From the NCBI RefSeq assembly GCF_000243395.2, contig NZ_CM001484.1, positions 3,218,524 to 3,282,523 on the forward strand: a stretch of DNA of 64,000 bases, written 5' to 3'. The stretch is from Saccharomonospora glauca K62 (GTDB lineage Bacteria > Actinomycetota > Actinomycetes > Mycobacteriales > Pseudonocardiaceae). This document shows positions 9,623 to 19,002 of this stretch, piece by piece (position 1 is the stretch's first letter; each line of letters opens with the position of its first letter). A model generated the notes under the pieces. It saw only the letters and a list, made by a program, of their open reading frames with translations. It was not told the DNA's origin and did not search any database. Both the position numbers and the translations under genes were made by a program.

Positions 9623-11086
9623 TCACGCGCGACCGTCCTCCTCCAACAGCGCGTCGGCCACCTTCCAGAGCTGGGCGACCTTCGATGCCTTGACAAGAAC
9701 AACGTCGTCGGGCCGCAGTTCCGCGCGCAGCAGCGCGATCGCGGCGTCGGTGTCCGGTACCAGGACGGACTCCTCTCCCCAAGAACCTTCATGGCTCGCC
9801 CCGTGATGCATGGGGGCTGCCTGCTCGCCAACCACGACGAGCCGGTTGATGTTCAACCGAACGGCGAGCCGACCGATCTCGTCGTGCGCGGACACGCTAT
9901 CGGCCCCCAGTTCGCCCATGACACCGAGGACCGCCCAAGATCGTCTGGCCGAGGTCATGGACGCGAGAGTCTTCAACGCGGCCCGCATCGACTCGGGATT
10001 GGCGTTGTAGGAGTCGTTCAGCACGGTGACGCCGTCGGAGCGGGTGGTGACCTCCATGCGACGGCTGGAACGCCGGGTGGCGGCACTGAGCCGGGCGGCG
10101 ACGTCGGACAGCGGCGTGCCGAGTTCGAGGGCCACGGCCGCCGCGGCGAGGGCGTTGCCGACGTGGTGCTCACCGACGAGCCGCAACGTCACCGGCGCCC
10201 GCTCCTCCCCGACGACGAGGTCGAACGAGGCGTGCGCGTGCTCGTCGAGCCGGACGTTCTCGGCCCGGACGTCGGCGTCGGGGGACTCACCGACGCGCAC
10301 GACCCGCGCTCGGGTACGGGAGGCCATCGCGGCCACCAGCGGGTCGTCGGCGTTGAGGACGGCCACCCCGCCAGGCGGCAACGCCTCCACGAGTTCGCCC
10401 TTGGTCCGGGCGATGCCCTCCTGCGAACCGAACTCGCCGACGTGGGCACTACCGACGTTGAGCACCACCCCGATCCGGGGCGGGGCGACCGCCGCGAGTT
10501 CGGCGATGTGTCCGGGACCGCGCGCCGAGAGTTCCAGCACGAGATGCTTGGTCTCCTCGTCGGCCCGCAGTGCCGTCCACGGGTGGCCGAGTTCGTTGTT
10601 GAACGACCCCGGCGGCGCCACCGTCGGTCCGAGCGGTTCGAGCAGTTGCGCGATGAGGTCCTTGGTGGAGGTCTTGCCGGAGGATCCGGTGACGCCCACA
10701 ACCGTCAGCCCGGTCTCCGCCAACCGCGTCACCACGTGACGGGCCAACGCGGCGAGCGCGGCGAGCACCGCGGCACCCGACCCGTCGGTGTCCCCGGTGA
10801 GTGCCACGGAACGCTCGTGGGCCTTGCCGGGTGGCAGCGGCGGGACCACGACGGCGGGGGCGTCGACCTCGCGTGCCGCGAGCACACCGACCGCGCCGGA
10901 GTCCACCGCCGCCGCGGCGAAGTCGTGACCGTCCACCCGCTCACCGGGCAGCGCCACGAACAACCCACCCTTGGTGAGCTTGCGCGAGTCGAACTCGACG
11001 GTTCCCGTGACACGCTCCGTGCCGTCGGCCCGGTGCAGTCGTCCCCCGACCGCCTCGGCGATCTCGGCGAGAGTGAGTTCGATCAT
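9623..11086 (-). CDS. murF: UDP-MurNAc-tripeptide--D-Ala-D-Ala ligase MurF
   Basis: Cytoplasmic ligase that attaches D-Ala-D-Ala and completes the UDP-MurNAc-pentapeptide. The 487-residue product has the N-terminal substrate domain with TVEFDSRKLTKGGLFVALPG, the P-loop GSSGKTSTKD (134-143), SFNNELGHPWT, NVGSAHVGEFGS and LNDSYNANPESM in the C-terminal part. It starts inside the murE stop (ATGA at 11083-11086), so the two ligases are probably translated together. Confidence 0.97.
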   Translation of the reverse strand: MIELTLAEIAEAVGGRLHRADGTERVTGTVEFDSRKLTKGGLFVALPGERVDGHDFAAAAVDSGAVGVLAAREVDAPAVVVPPLPPGKAHERSVALTGDTDGSGAAVLAALAALARHVVTRLAETGLTVVGVTGSSGKTSTKDLIAQLLEPLGPTVAPPGSFNNELGHPWTALRADEETKHLVLELSARGPGHIAELAAVAPPRIGVVLNVGSAHVGEFGSQEGIARTKGELVEALPPGGVAVLNADDPLVAAMASRTRARVVRVGESPDADVRAENVRLDEHAHASFDLVVGEERAPVTLRLVGEHHVGNALAAAAVALELGTPLSDVAARLSAATRRSSRRMEVTTRSDGVTVLNDSYNANPESMRAALKTLASMTSARRSWAVLGVMGELGADSVSAHDEIGRLAVRLNINRLVVVGEQAAPMHHGASHEGSWGEESVLVPDTDAAIALLRAELRPDDVVLVKASKVAQLWKVADALLEEDGRA

Positions 11087-12684
11087 TGCGTGGCACCCAG
11101 CCTTTCGCGGATGGCGGCTTCCAACTCGTCGCGGTCGGAGAACGGGTGGACCACCCCGTCGATCTCCTGACCGCTCTCGTGTCCCTTGCCCGCGATCAAC
11201 ACGACGTCGCCCACCTCGGCCCGTTCCACCGCCGTGGCGATGGCCGTACGCCGGTCACCGATCTCCAGCACCTCGCACCCTTCCGAGGGGCCGACGGCAC
11301 GGGCGCCCGCCAACATCGCCTCACGGATGGCCGCGGGGTCCTCGCTGCGTGGGTTGTCGTCGGTGACGATCACCAGGTCACTGCCTCGGACGGCGGCCTC
11401 GCCCATCACGGGACGCTTGGCCGTGTCCCGGTCACCCCCACAGCCGAGGACCGTGATGATGCGACCTCGTGTCCTGGCCCGCAGCGCCCGCAACGCCTGG
11501 GTCACCGCCGCCGGTTTGTGGGCGTAGTCGACCACCGCCGTGAACGGCTGGCCGAGGTAGACCCGCTCCATCCGCCCCGGCACCTCCACGGTCGCGAGCC
11601 CGGCGACGACGTGGTCGAGGTCGACCCCGACCACGTCGAGGATCGCGGCGGCAAGCACCGCGTTGGCGACGTTGAACTCGCCCGGCAGCGGCAACGTGGC
11701 CTTCGCGGCGCGCCCGTCCGGTGCGTGCAGGGTGAACGACTGTTCTCCCGTCTCGGTGAGGGAGATGTCGGTGGCCCGCCACGCCGCGTCGCTGCCCGGT
11801 TCCGTGGACACCGTCACCGTCCGCGGGGTGACCAGCGCCTGGCCCCACGGGCTGTCGACCACCACGACCTCGTGGGTCGACCGTCCGTCGAACAACAGCG
11901 ACTTGGCCGAGAAGTAGTCCTCCATGTCGCGGTGGAAGTCCAGGTGGTCCTGCGAGAGGTTGGTGAAGGCACCGACCGCGAACCGGGTTCCGTTGACCCG
12001 CCCCAACGCCAACGCGTGACTGGAGACCTCCATGGGGACGTGCGTCACCCCGCGCTCCACCATCACGGCGAGCAGCGCCTGGAGGTCGGGGGCCTCCGGG
12101 GTGGTGAACGCGCTCGCCAGGCGTTCGGTACCGATGCGGGTCTCGACCGTGCCGATGAGCCCGGTGTGGTATCCGGCCGCGCGAAGCCCGGACTCCACGA
12201 GATAGCTGGTGGTGGTCTTGCCCGACGTGCCCGTGATGCCGAGCACCGACAACGTCAACGACGGTTCGCCGTAGATCCACGCCGCCACCGAGCCGAGCAC
12301 GCCTCGGGGGTCCGGGTGGACCAGGACGGGCAGGCCGGACTCCCGCACGGCGGGCCGCGCCGCGCCCGCCTCGTCGGTCAGGACGGCCACCGCGCCTCCG
12401 GCGACGGCGTCGGCGACGAAGTCCGCGCCGTGTGCGCGCGCGCCGGGAAGGGCCGCGAACAGGTCTCCGGGGAGCACGTGCTGCGCCCGCAACGTCGCAC
12501 CGGTGACGGCCACGGCCTCCGCGACGGCCGGGTCGGCGACGAGCCGCGCGTCGGCCCGCGCCACCAGCGTCGTCAGGGGAACGGGTTCGATCAGGTGCGG
12601 GCGGGGCGGTGCCACCACGGCCTTGGCCTGGTTGTCCCGGCGTGCTCGTCCCCGCGCGAGCGCCTCATCGTTGTTCACAGACAC
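11083..12684 (-). CDS. murE: UDP-MurNAc-L-Ala-D-Glu:meso-diaminopimelate ligase MurE
   Basis: Adds the third stem-peptide residue. The 533-residue product has the P-loop GTSGKTTTS (152-160), TTPEAPDLQ, NLSQDHLDFH and the DNPR motif (in DDNPRSEDP), which recognises meso-diaminopimelate and so predicts a DAP-type wall. Residues 1-30 are a polar extension before the domain. Here it is the first gene of its run: 222 bp of non-coding sequence precede it, then a gene on the other strand, and pbpB is not upstream. The GTG at 12684 has no ribosome site but has TAACCT exactly 6 nt before it, suggesting a leaderless message. GTG at 12678 is an alternative. Confidence 0.97.
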   Translation of the reverse strand: MSVNNDEALARGRARRDNQAKAVVAPPRPHLIEPVPLTTLVARADARLVADPAVAEAVAVTGATLRAQHVLPGDLFAALPGARAHGADFVADAVAGGAVAVLTDEAGAARPAVRESGLPVLVHPDPRGVLGSVAAWIYGEPSLTLSVLGITGTSGKTTTSYLVESGLRAAGYHTGLIGTVETRIGTERLASAFTTPEAPDLQALLAVMVERGVTHVPMEVSSHALALGRVNGTRFAVGAFTNLSQDHLDFHRDMEDYFSAKSLLFDGRSTHEVVVVDSPWGQALVTPRTVTVSTEPGSDAAWRATDISLTETGEQSFTLHAPDGRAAKATLPLPGEFNVANAVLAAAILDVVGVDLDHVVAGLATVEVPGRMERVYLGQPFTAVVDYAHKPAAVTQALRALRARTRGRIITVLGCGGDRDTAKRPVMGEAAVRGSDLVIVTDDNPRSEDPAAIREAMLAGARAVGPSEGCEVLEIGDRRTAIATAVERAEVGDVVLIAGKGHESGQEIDGVVHPFSDRDELEAAIRERLGATQ

Positions 12685-12690
12685 GCCGGA

Positions 12691-12696
12691 AGGTTA
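12691..12696 (-). promoter_or_regulatory. Candidate -10 for a leaderless murE transcript
   Basis: TAACCT on the minus strand ends 6 nt before the murE GTG, the spacing expected when transcription starts at the start codon. No good -35 is visible. It would make murE the first gene of the shortened dcw operon. Confidence 0.45.
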
Positions 12697-12894
12697 CCGG
12701 CGGGGTTGACGGACCGCTGAGCCGCCCGCACGGCCGTGTGGACGCCTTCACGCGCCCCCTTTCGCCGTTCGAGGTGCCACGCGCGACGACCTCGGTCTCG
12801 TCCCGAGCACGGGCGTCTGGTCCGATCGGGGGACCCCATCGGACATCCGTGTCAATTTTTCACCGAATACTGGGTGCCTCGGTGACCCTCCCCC

Positions 12895-12900
12895 TACCGT
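12895..12900 (+). promoter_or_regulatory. Candidate -10 for a leaderless transcript of the secreted protein gene
   Basis: TACCGT ends 6 nt before the ATG at 12907, and no ribosome site is present in the preceding CCC-rich sequence. The -35 element is not obvious. Confidence 0.45.
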
Positions 12901-12906
12901 GCCCGC

Positions 12907-14082
12907 ATGAAACGTCGTGGAATCGCTGCACGTTCGTTCGCACTGGCCGCGCTCGCCGCGCTCACGATCACCACCGCCGTCGGCGCTCCCGCGGCCTCCG
13001 CCGATCCGACCGCCATCCCGGCCGCGCACTTCCGTCTTGAGGAGAGCGCGTACAACCCGACCATCGCCCGCCTCGACGAGCTGCTGCCGAACGCCTCGGT
13101 GTCGGACGTGCTGGCCAGCGCCAACCGCACGGCCACCTCCTGCTCCGCCGGCGCCGCGCACGAGGTGGCGGCGTTCTGCTGGAACTCGGGGGACGACGGC
13201 ACCGCCGACTGGTACCCGCAGGGCATCAGCTCCACGGCCGACGCCTACGGAAACGGCACCTACGAGGGCGAGACGGCCCTCTTCGTGAGCTGGTACTACC
13301 GTCACGACAACCCGAACAAGGGCGTCCGCGTCTCCTTCGTGAACGACCCCTCCTCGAAGACGCCGACCTACCGGCACGTGCTGCTGGTCGAGCCGTACAC
13401 CGACTCGGCGGGCAACCCGAACTTCCGGCCCGTCACCGTCCACGCGGGCGGCATCTTCACCTACGGCCACTTCCTGTACGTGGCCGACACCTGGGGCGGG
13501 TTCCGCGCCTTCGACCTCCGTCACATCTGGCGCGTGTCGACCGGCGACAAGAACCGCATCGGCCGCCAGTCCGACGGCACCTACCACGCGTTCGACTACC
13601 TCTACGTGCTGCCCCAGGCGCACACGTTCACGGCGTCCACCACGGACGGCACCGCCCGGCTGCGTTTCTCCGCCGCCTCGCTCGACCGGACCAGCACTCC
13701 CGACAGCGTCGTCGTCCCCGAGTACAACGCCGACGGCACCGGCACCCGCGTCGTGCGCTTCCCCATCGACTACACCGACCGCAAGTTCAAGGAATCCGAC
13801 GACGGCTACACCCACGCCACCGAGGCCTACCGCGTGGACATCGCCAGCATGCAGGGAGCCACGGCGATCGACGGGACGTTCCTCGTCTCGGCCAGCGCGG
13901 GAGGAAGCTCCAAGGGAGCGATATACACGTTCACCGCGACCAGTGGGCCCACCGAGCACTCCGGCGCCCAGCCCGTCGGCCCCGAGGACCTGTCGTACTG
14001 GGGCCCCCGCGAGCAGCTCTGGGGGCTGACCGAGTACCCGGACCGACGCTTCGTCTACGCCGTCGACCCGTCGGGTTTTTGA
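12907..14082 (+). CDS. Secreted protein of unknown function
   Basis: The 391-residue product has a clear Sec signal peptide: basic MKRRG, a hydrophobic core rich in Ala/Leu, and an AxA site at about ASADP (residue 33). The mature part is rich in aromatic residues and short repeats of the kind seen in beta-propellers or beta-sandwiches (for example GHFLYVADTWGGFRAFD and LWGLTEYPDRRFVYAVDP near the end). One Cys pair (in TSCSAG and AFCWN) could form a disulfide. I do not recognise the family. The gene sits alone at the break of the dcw cluster, and its last 28 bp overlap the convergent acetyltransferase gene. An opposite-strand reading frame over the same DNA lacks any signal and was rejected. 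Confidence 0.8.
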   Translation: MKRRGIAARSFALAALAALTITTAVGAPAASADPTAIPAAHFRLEESAYNPTIARLDELLPNASVSDVLASANRTATSCSAGAAHEVAAFCWNSGDDGTADWYPQGISSTADAYGNGTYEGETALFVSWYYRHDNPNKGVRVSFVNDPSSKTPTYRHVLLVEPYTDSAGNPNFRPVTVHAGGIFTYGHFLYVADTWGGFRAFDLRHIWRVSTGDKNRIGRQSDGTYHAFDYLYVLPQAHTFTASTTDGTARLRFSAASLDRTSTPDSVVVPEYNADGTGTRVVRFPIDYTDRKFKESDDGYTHATEAYRVDIASMQGATAIDGTFLVSASAGGSSKGAIYTFTATSGPTEHSGAQPVGPEDLSYWGPREQLWGLTEYPDRRFVYAVDPSGF

Positions 14083-16814
14083 CCCGAGGGCTCGGACTCG
14101 GCGGGAGTCACGATCTGTCGCAACCGTCGCGGTCCGGTGTCGGGCCGCGACGGCGGCGGGCCGAGCACGATACGCGCGTTGGTGACGAACGCGCCCTCCG
14201 GTGAGGCGAGCACGGGGTCCAACGACAACGACCGCACCTCCGGGTGGTCCTCGGCCAGGGCCGAGACCCGCAGCACCAAATCCTGGAGGGCGGCCAGGTC
14301 GGCGGGCTCGTCGCCGCGGTAACCGGTGAGCAGCGGCGCGGTGCGCGGCTCCCGCACCAGCGTCGCGGCGTCCACGTCCGTCAACGGAACCGCCCGGAAC
14401 GCCTGATCGCCGAGCAGGGTGCTCACCACCCCCGACAACCCGAACGACACCAAGGTGCCGAAGGAGGGGTCGTCCTGGAGCCCGATCGCGCAGGACAACC
14501 CCTTGGGCGCCATGCGCTGCACGTACACCTCGTCGCGCCCCGAGACCTCACGCAGATCCCGGTAGGCCACCCGCACCGACTCCGGGGTCGAAAGATCCAA
14601 CCGCACCCCCGCGAGGTCGGGCCGGTCCCGAAGGCTGTCGTCGAAGGCCTTGAGGGTCACGGGGAAGCCGAGCTCCTCCGCCGCGGCCACTGCTTCATCC
14701 ACATCGGACACCACTCGGAACGCCACGACGTCGATGCCGTAGCAGTCGAGCAACCGCACCATGTCGTCCACATGCAACACCACGTTGCGGTCCTCGGTCA
14801 GCTCCCGCACCAAGGTCTGGGCCCGCTCGACGTGCAGCCCCTCGGGGCGCACCAAGCTGCCCTGCGGACGTCGCCGCCACTCGGCGTAACGCACCACCCT
14901 CGCCAACGCGTTCACCGCTCGCTCCGGGCTCGGGTACGACGGGATGGAACCGAACACCACGGTGCCGTCCTCGTCGGTGACCGCCAACTCGTCCGGCACG
15001 CCCTCCGCCGCGAGGAACGTGGAGACGATGGGTTTCTCCGGTGTGGTGGGCGTGGCCGTCACCGTCTCCCGCAACGCGCGCGCGTACGCGGTCCCCGGAA
15101 TCGCGACCGGAGGGACGAACACGACGACGAGGGCATCCACCTCCGGCGACGCGAGCGCCTCCCCCACCGCGGCGGCGAACTTCTCCGGCGACGCCTGCGA
15201 CCCCACGTCCACCGGCTCGATGCCCAGGCGCAGCCCCTGCGCCCTCGCCGTGTCGGCGGCGAGCAGGGCGATCGCCGAGGAGTTCCCCACGATGCCGATG
15301 CGCGGGCCCGCCGGCAGTGGTTGGTTGGCGAACACCAGGGCCGTGTCGAACAACTGCGCCAGCGTGTCCACCCGCACCACGCCGGCCTGTTCGAACAAGG
15401 TCTGCACGCTCGACTCGTCGATGTCGGTGGACGTCGCCGCCAACTGCGGGCGCACCGCGTGCCGCCCCGACTTCACCGCCACCACGGGCTTGGTGCGAGC
15501 CAGTCTCCGGGCGAGCCGCGCGAACTTCCGCGGGTTGCCGAACGACTCCAGGTACAGCAGCACGACATCGGTGTGCGGGTCGGTCTCCCAGTACTGCAGC
15601 AAGTCGTTGCCGGAGACGTCGGCGCGGTTGCCCGCCGAGACGAACGTCGACAGCCCCAGCCCCCGTGCCTCCGCGTCGGCGAGGATCGCGATTCCCAGCG
15701 CACCCGACTGGCAGAAGAACCCCGTGCGACCCCGCCGGGGCAGCCGGGGCGCCAGCGTGGCGTTCAACCGCACCTTCGGGTCGGTGTTGAGCACCCCGAG
15801 CGCGTTGGGACCCACCACCCGCATGCCGTGGGCCCTGGCCTCCCCCACCAGCCGCAGCTCGGCGTGCAGACCGTGCGGGCCGGACTCGGCGAACCCGGCC
15901 GAGACGATCACCAGTGTCTGCACGCCCTTGGCCAGGGCGCCGTCGAGGACCGACTCCACCTGGTCCGCCGGGACCGCCACCACCGCGAGATCGACCGGGT
16001 CGGGGATCTCCAACACGGACTTGTACGCCCGCACGCCCCGCACCGACACGTGCTCGGGGTTCACCGGGTACACCGGGCCCGCGAAGTCCGCCGCCAGCAA
16101 GTTCGACAACACCGCGTAGCCGATCTTGGTGGGGTCGGTGGAGGCCCCGATCACCGCGACCGAACGAGGATGCAGCAGGTTGTGCACGCTGCGTGCCTCC
16201 GCCGCCTGCTCCCTGGCCCGCGCCACCGCAAGCGACTCGTCGGTGGGGTCGATGTCGAACTCCAGGTGCAGCAGCCCTTCTTCGAACTCACGGCTCACCT
16301 GGTAGCCCGCGTCGCGGAACACCCGCGTCATCGCCACGTTCTCGGCCAACACCTCGGCCACGAACCGACGCAGCCCGCACTCCGACGCCGCCGCGGCGAG
16401 ATGTTCGAGCAGGATCGAACCCAGCCCGCGTCCCTGGTGGGCGTCGTCCACCACGAACGCCACCTCCGCCGAGGACTCGCTGACCCGCTCGTAGCGCCCG
16501 ACCGCCACGATGTCGTCGCCCAGCAACGCCACGAACGCCACTCGGTCGTGGTGGTCCACCGTCGTGAAGCGCTTCAGGTCGCGCGCGGGAATCCTCGGAT
16601 ACGCCCCGAAGTACCGCAGATAGCGAGTGCGTTCGGACAGCCGCGCGTGCAGGGCCACGATGCGGTCGGCGTCCGTGGGCACGATCGGCCTCAGGTGCAC
16701 GGTGCGGCCGTCCGCCAGCACCACGTCGGCCTCCCAGTGCCGGGGATAGTCGAACGGATCGCGCCCCTTCTCACCACCACTCACGTCAGGGGAGACATCG
16801 CCCGTCGAGACCAT
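14055..16814 (-). CDS. GNAT acetyltransferase fused to NDP-forming acyl-CoA synthetase-like domain (Pat-type)
   Basis: The 919-residue product has a GNAT domain at about 30-190 with the acetyl-CoA loop HQGRGLG (126-132). It then has a full acyl-CoA synthetase (ADP-forming)-like part: CoA-binding SVAVIGASTDPTKIGYAV from about 213, a flavodoxin-like ligase region, and a C-terminal ATP-grasp domain. In active synthetases the phospho-histidine lies in an SHTG motif; the matching place here (about 450-475) reads AATSTDIDES, so the key His is absent. This fits protein lysine acetyltransferases of the Pat family, where the synthetase part senses ligands. GNAT-first order is the actinobacterial arrangement. 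It starts 9 bp after acuC, with a GGTGGAG ribosome site. Confidence 0.88.
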   Translation of the reverse strand: MVSTGDVSPDVSGGEKGRDPFDYPRHWEADVVLADGRTVHLRPIVPTDADRIVALHARLSERTRYLRYFGAYPRIPARDLKRFTTVDHHDRVAFVALLGDDIVAVGRYERVSESSAEVAFVVDDAHQGRGLGSILLEHLAAAASECGLRRFVAEVLAENVAMTRVFRDAGYQVSREFEEGLLHLEFDIDPTDESLAVARAREQAAEARSVHNLLHPRSVAVIGASTDPTKIGYAVLSNLLAADFAGPVYPVNPEHVSVRGVRAYKSVLEIPDPVDLAVVAVPADQVESVLDGALAKGVQTLVIVSAGFAESGPHGLHAELRLVGEARAHGMRVVGPNALGVLNTDPKVRLNATLAPRLPRRGRTGFFCQSGALGIAILADAEARGLGLSTFVSAGNRADVSGNDLLQYWETDPHTDVVLLYLESFGNPRKFARLARRLARTKPVVAVKSGRHAVRPQLAATSTDIDESSVQTLFEQAGVVRVDTLAQLFDTALVFANQPLPAGPRIGIVGNSSAIALLAADTARAQGLRLGIEPVDVGSQASPEKFAAAVGEALASPEVDALVVVFVPPVAIPGTAYARALRETVTATPTTPEKPIVSTFLAAEGVPDELAVTDEDGTVVFGSIPSYPSPERAVNALARVVRYAEWRRRPQGSLVRPEGLHVERAQTLVRELTEDRNVVLHVDDMVRLLDCYGIDVVAFRVVSDVDEAVAAAEELGFPVTLKAFDDSLRDRPDLAGVRLDLSTPESVRVAYRDLREVSGRDEVYVQRMAPKGLSCAIGLQDDPSFGTLVSFGLSGVVSTLLGDQAFRAVPLTDVDAATLVREPRTAPLLTGYRGDEPADLAALQDLVLRVSALAEDHPEVRSLSLDPVLASPEGAFVTNARIVLGPPPSRPDTGPRRLRQIVTPAESEPSGQKPDGSTA

Positions 16815-16823
16815 CGCTCCACC

Positions 16824-18005
16824 TCAGTCCCTCGGATCGTCGGGATCGAGCCCGTGCAGCGGGAAGACCGCACGGCGCGTGTCGCGGACCGCGATGTCGA
16901 CGGCGTCGTCCATGCCGTCGCCCCAGCGCGCGAACGTCGGTTCCGCGCCGTCCGGACCATCGGTCATGCGCGCGGGAATCTCCGCGGTCGGCGCCAACGC
17001 CAACACGTACTCGGTCCATTCCCTCGGCAGTGGGGTCGTCGGGTCCACATCGCGATCCAACACCGTCGCCAGCAGATGTGTCCATGACCGAGGCACCACT
17101 CTGATCAACTGGTAGCCGCCGCCCCCCACGGCCAACCACCGCCCCTCCGCGAAGGTGTCCGCGAGTTCCCGCAACGTCCGATAGATGGCGCGGTGGCCGT
17201 CCACGGTCAGCGACAGATCCGCCAACGGGTCCTCCTCATGGGAGTCCACGCCGCACTGCGTCACCAGGATCTGCGGCCGGAACGCGGCGAGCACGGACGG
17301 CACCACCGCGTGGAAGGCACGAAACCACCCGGAGTCTTTCGTCGCGGGCGGCAGTGGGAGGTTCACCGCGCAGCCCTCGGCCTCGCCCTCACCCGTCTCG
17401 CCCGAGTAGCCGGTGCCGGGGAACAACGTGAACGGGTGCTGGTGCAGCGAGATCGTGAGCACCCGCGGGTCCCCGTAGAAGGCGGCCTGGACGCCGTCGC
17501 CGTGATGCACGTCCGTGTCGACGTAGGCGATGCGGTCGAAACCGTGGTCGAGCAACCACGAGATCGCCACCGCGCAGTCGTTGTAGACGCAGAAACCCGA
17601 GGCTCGGGCACGCATGGCGTGATGCAGCCCGCCCGCGATGTTCACCGCGCGCCGCGCTCTGCCCTCGGCGATCCGGCGCGCGCCCAGCAGCGTGGACCCG
17701 ACCACGAGCGACGACGCCTCGTGCATGTCGGTGAACACCGGGTTGTCCGGCGTGCCGAGCCCGTGGCCCACGTCCCAGCCGGCCATGGGTGCCTGTTTGA
17801 CCGCCTCGACGTACTCCGCGGAGTGCGCCCGGTACAACTCCTCCGCCTCGGCGGGCTCCGGCACGAGGAACGGCACGTCGTCCAGCACCCCGAGCGCGGT
17901 GGCGAGCCGAATCGTGAGGTCGAGGCGGACCGGATTGAACGGATGGTCGTTGCCCAGGTTGTAGGCGAGGAGGGCGGGGTCCCAGACAACGGCCGAGCTG
18001 GACAT
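16824..18005 (-). CDS. acuC: AcuC-type class I histone-deacetylase-like protein
   Basis: Zn-dependent deacylase of the HDAC superfamily, predicted to remove acyl groups from lysines of acetyl-CoA synthetase and other enzymes. The 393-residue product has the family motifs in order: GGLHHAMRARASGFCVYND (tandem active-site His region nearby), DTDVHHGDGVQAAFY with the metal-binding Asp/His, TQCGVDSHEEDPL, and GGGGY near the catalytic Tyr. The ATG at 18005 (MSSSAVVWDP) is chosen because all recognisable homology begins there; an open frame continues upstream without it. It lies between a sulfurtransferase and the Pat-type acetyltransferase, so writer and eraser are probably co-transcribed. Confidence 0.92.
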   Translation of the reverse strand: MSSSAVVWDPALLAYNLGNDHPFNPVRLDLTIRLATALGVLDDVPFLVPEPAEAEELYRAHSAEYVEAVKQAPMAGWDVGHGLGTPDNPVFTDMHEASSLVVGSTLLGARRIAEGRARRAVNIAGGLHHAMRARASGFCVYNDCAVAISWLLDHGFDRIAYVDTDVHHGDGVQAAFYGDPRVLTISLHQHPFTLFPGTGYSGETGEGEAEGCAVNLPLPPATKDSGWFRAFHAVVPSVLAAFRPQILVTQCGVDSHEEDPLADLSLTVDGHRAIYRTLRELADTFAEGRWLAVGGGGYQLIRVVPRSWTHLLATVLDRDVDPTTPLPREWTEYVLALAPTAEIPARMTDGPDGAEPTFARWGDGMDDAVDIAVRDTRRAVFPLHGLDPDDPRD

Positions 18006-18055
18006 GGCACCAGAGCTTAGGGCGTGGACCGGCCGATCGCCCTCCCATTGCTCCA

Positions 18056-18907
18056 TCAGCCGGGCTCGGAGCCGGTCGCGGCCGGCCGCGTCGGGTCGGC
18101 CACCCAGTTCGACCACGATCCGGCGTAGAGCGCCGCGGGCCGCTCGGGCCCGGCGAGCCCCGCCAGTTCGAGCGCCAACAGCACCGAACACGCGGTGACG
18201 CCCGAGCCGCAGTACGCGCCCACCGGGGTGTCCGCCCTCACGCCGAGCGCGGCGAAGTGCCGGGCCAGTTCCTCCGGCGGCCGCCACCGCCCGGCGTCGT
18301 CCACGTGCGCGGAAAAAGGCGCGTTGACCGCGCCCGGAACGTGCCCCGCTCGCGGGTCGACCGGCTCCACCTCACCCCGGTACCGCTCCGGGGCACGCGC
18401 GTCGAGCAACACACCGTTCCGGGCCAGTTCCGCGGCGCCGTCCGCGTCGAGCACGGGCAGTGCGCCGGGCCGAACCACGACGTCCCCCGGTGCCGGCCGC
18501 GGCGTCTCGCGACTGACCGGACGCCCTTCCGACCGCCAGGCGGCGAACCCACCGTCGAGTACCGCGACCCGGTCGTGGCCCGCCCAACGGAGCAGCCACC
18601 ACGCCCTCGCGGCCACCGAACCGTCGGCGTCGTCGTAGGCGACCACGAGCCGTGACCCACTGACTCCGGCGGCACGCAAAGTCCGTTGCAACGCCTCGGA
18701 ATCGGGAAGGGGATGCCGGCCCTCGGGCCCCGGCTCGCCCGCCAGGTCACCGTCGATGTCGAGAAACACCGCGCCGGGCACGTGAGCTTCGTGGTAGGAC
18801 TCTCGACCGGAGGGGCCACCGAGACGCCAACGCACGTCGAGCACGGTCGGCGGGTGCTCCGAGTTCAGCAGGTCCGCGAGTTCGGAAGTCGAGATGACGG
18901 GTCGCAT
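18056..18907 (-). CDS. Sulfurtransferase (3-mercaptopyruvate/thiosulfate type)
   Basis: Two-domain rhodanese-fold enzyme of 283 residues. The inactive N-terminal domain has [11 protein letters not shown] and [12 protein letters not shown]. The C-terminal domain carries [13 protein letters not shown] and the active loop CGSGVT with the catalytic Cys near residue 233. A CG[S/T]GVT loop is typical of mercaptopyruvate sulfurtransferases, whereas thiosulfate enzymes usually have CRKGVT; substrate choice is therefore inferred. The ATG at 18907 (MRPVIST) is used, as homology starts there. It is the first gene of a minus-strand unit with acuC (50 bp gap) and is divergent from ideR with 95 bp between them. 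Confidence 0.88.
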   Translation of the reverse strand: MRPVISTSELADLLNSEHPPTVLDVRWRLGGPSGRESYHEAHVPGAVFLDIDGDLAGEPGPEGRHPLPDSEALQRTLRAAGVSGSRLVVAYDDADGSVAARAWWLLRWAGHDRVAVLDGGFAAWRSEGRPVSRETPRPAPGDVVVRPGALPVLDADGAAELARNGVLLDARAPERYRGEVEPVDPRAGHVPGAVNAPFSAHVDDAGRWRPPEELARHFAALGVRADTPVGAYCGSGVTACSVLLALELAGLAGPERPAALYAGSWSNWVADPTRPAATGSEPG

Positions 18908-19002
18908 ACCCCCATCCTGCCCGCTACGGGCCGACAACGGCGTGTGCTCTCAGCCTCGGTACCAGCCATTACTATGGGGAGGGGCGAACAAAGGGGACAG
19001 GC

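Noticed and set aside
12748-13959. Minus-strand frame opposite the secreted protein
   Set aside because: The plus-strand frame has a signal peptide and sensible composition; the antisense translation is Val/Gly/Arg-rich shadow.
14244-17087. Long plus-strand open frame opposite the Pat-type gene
   Set aside because: Same shadow effect; composition is Arg/His/Gln-rich with no recognisable fold.
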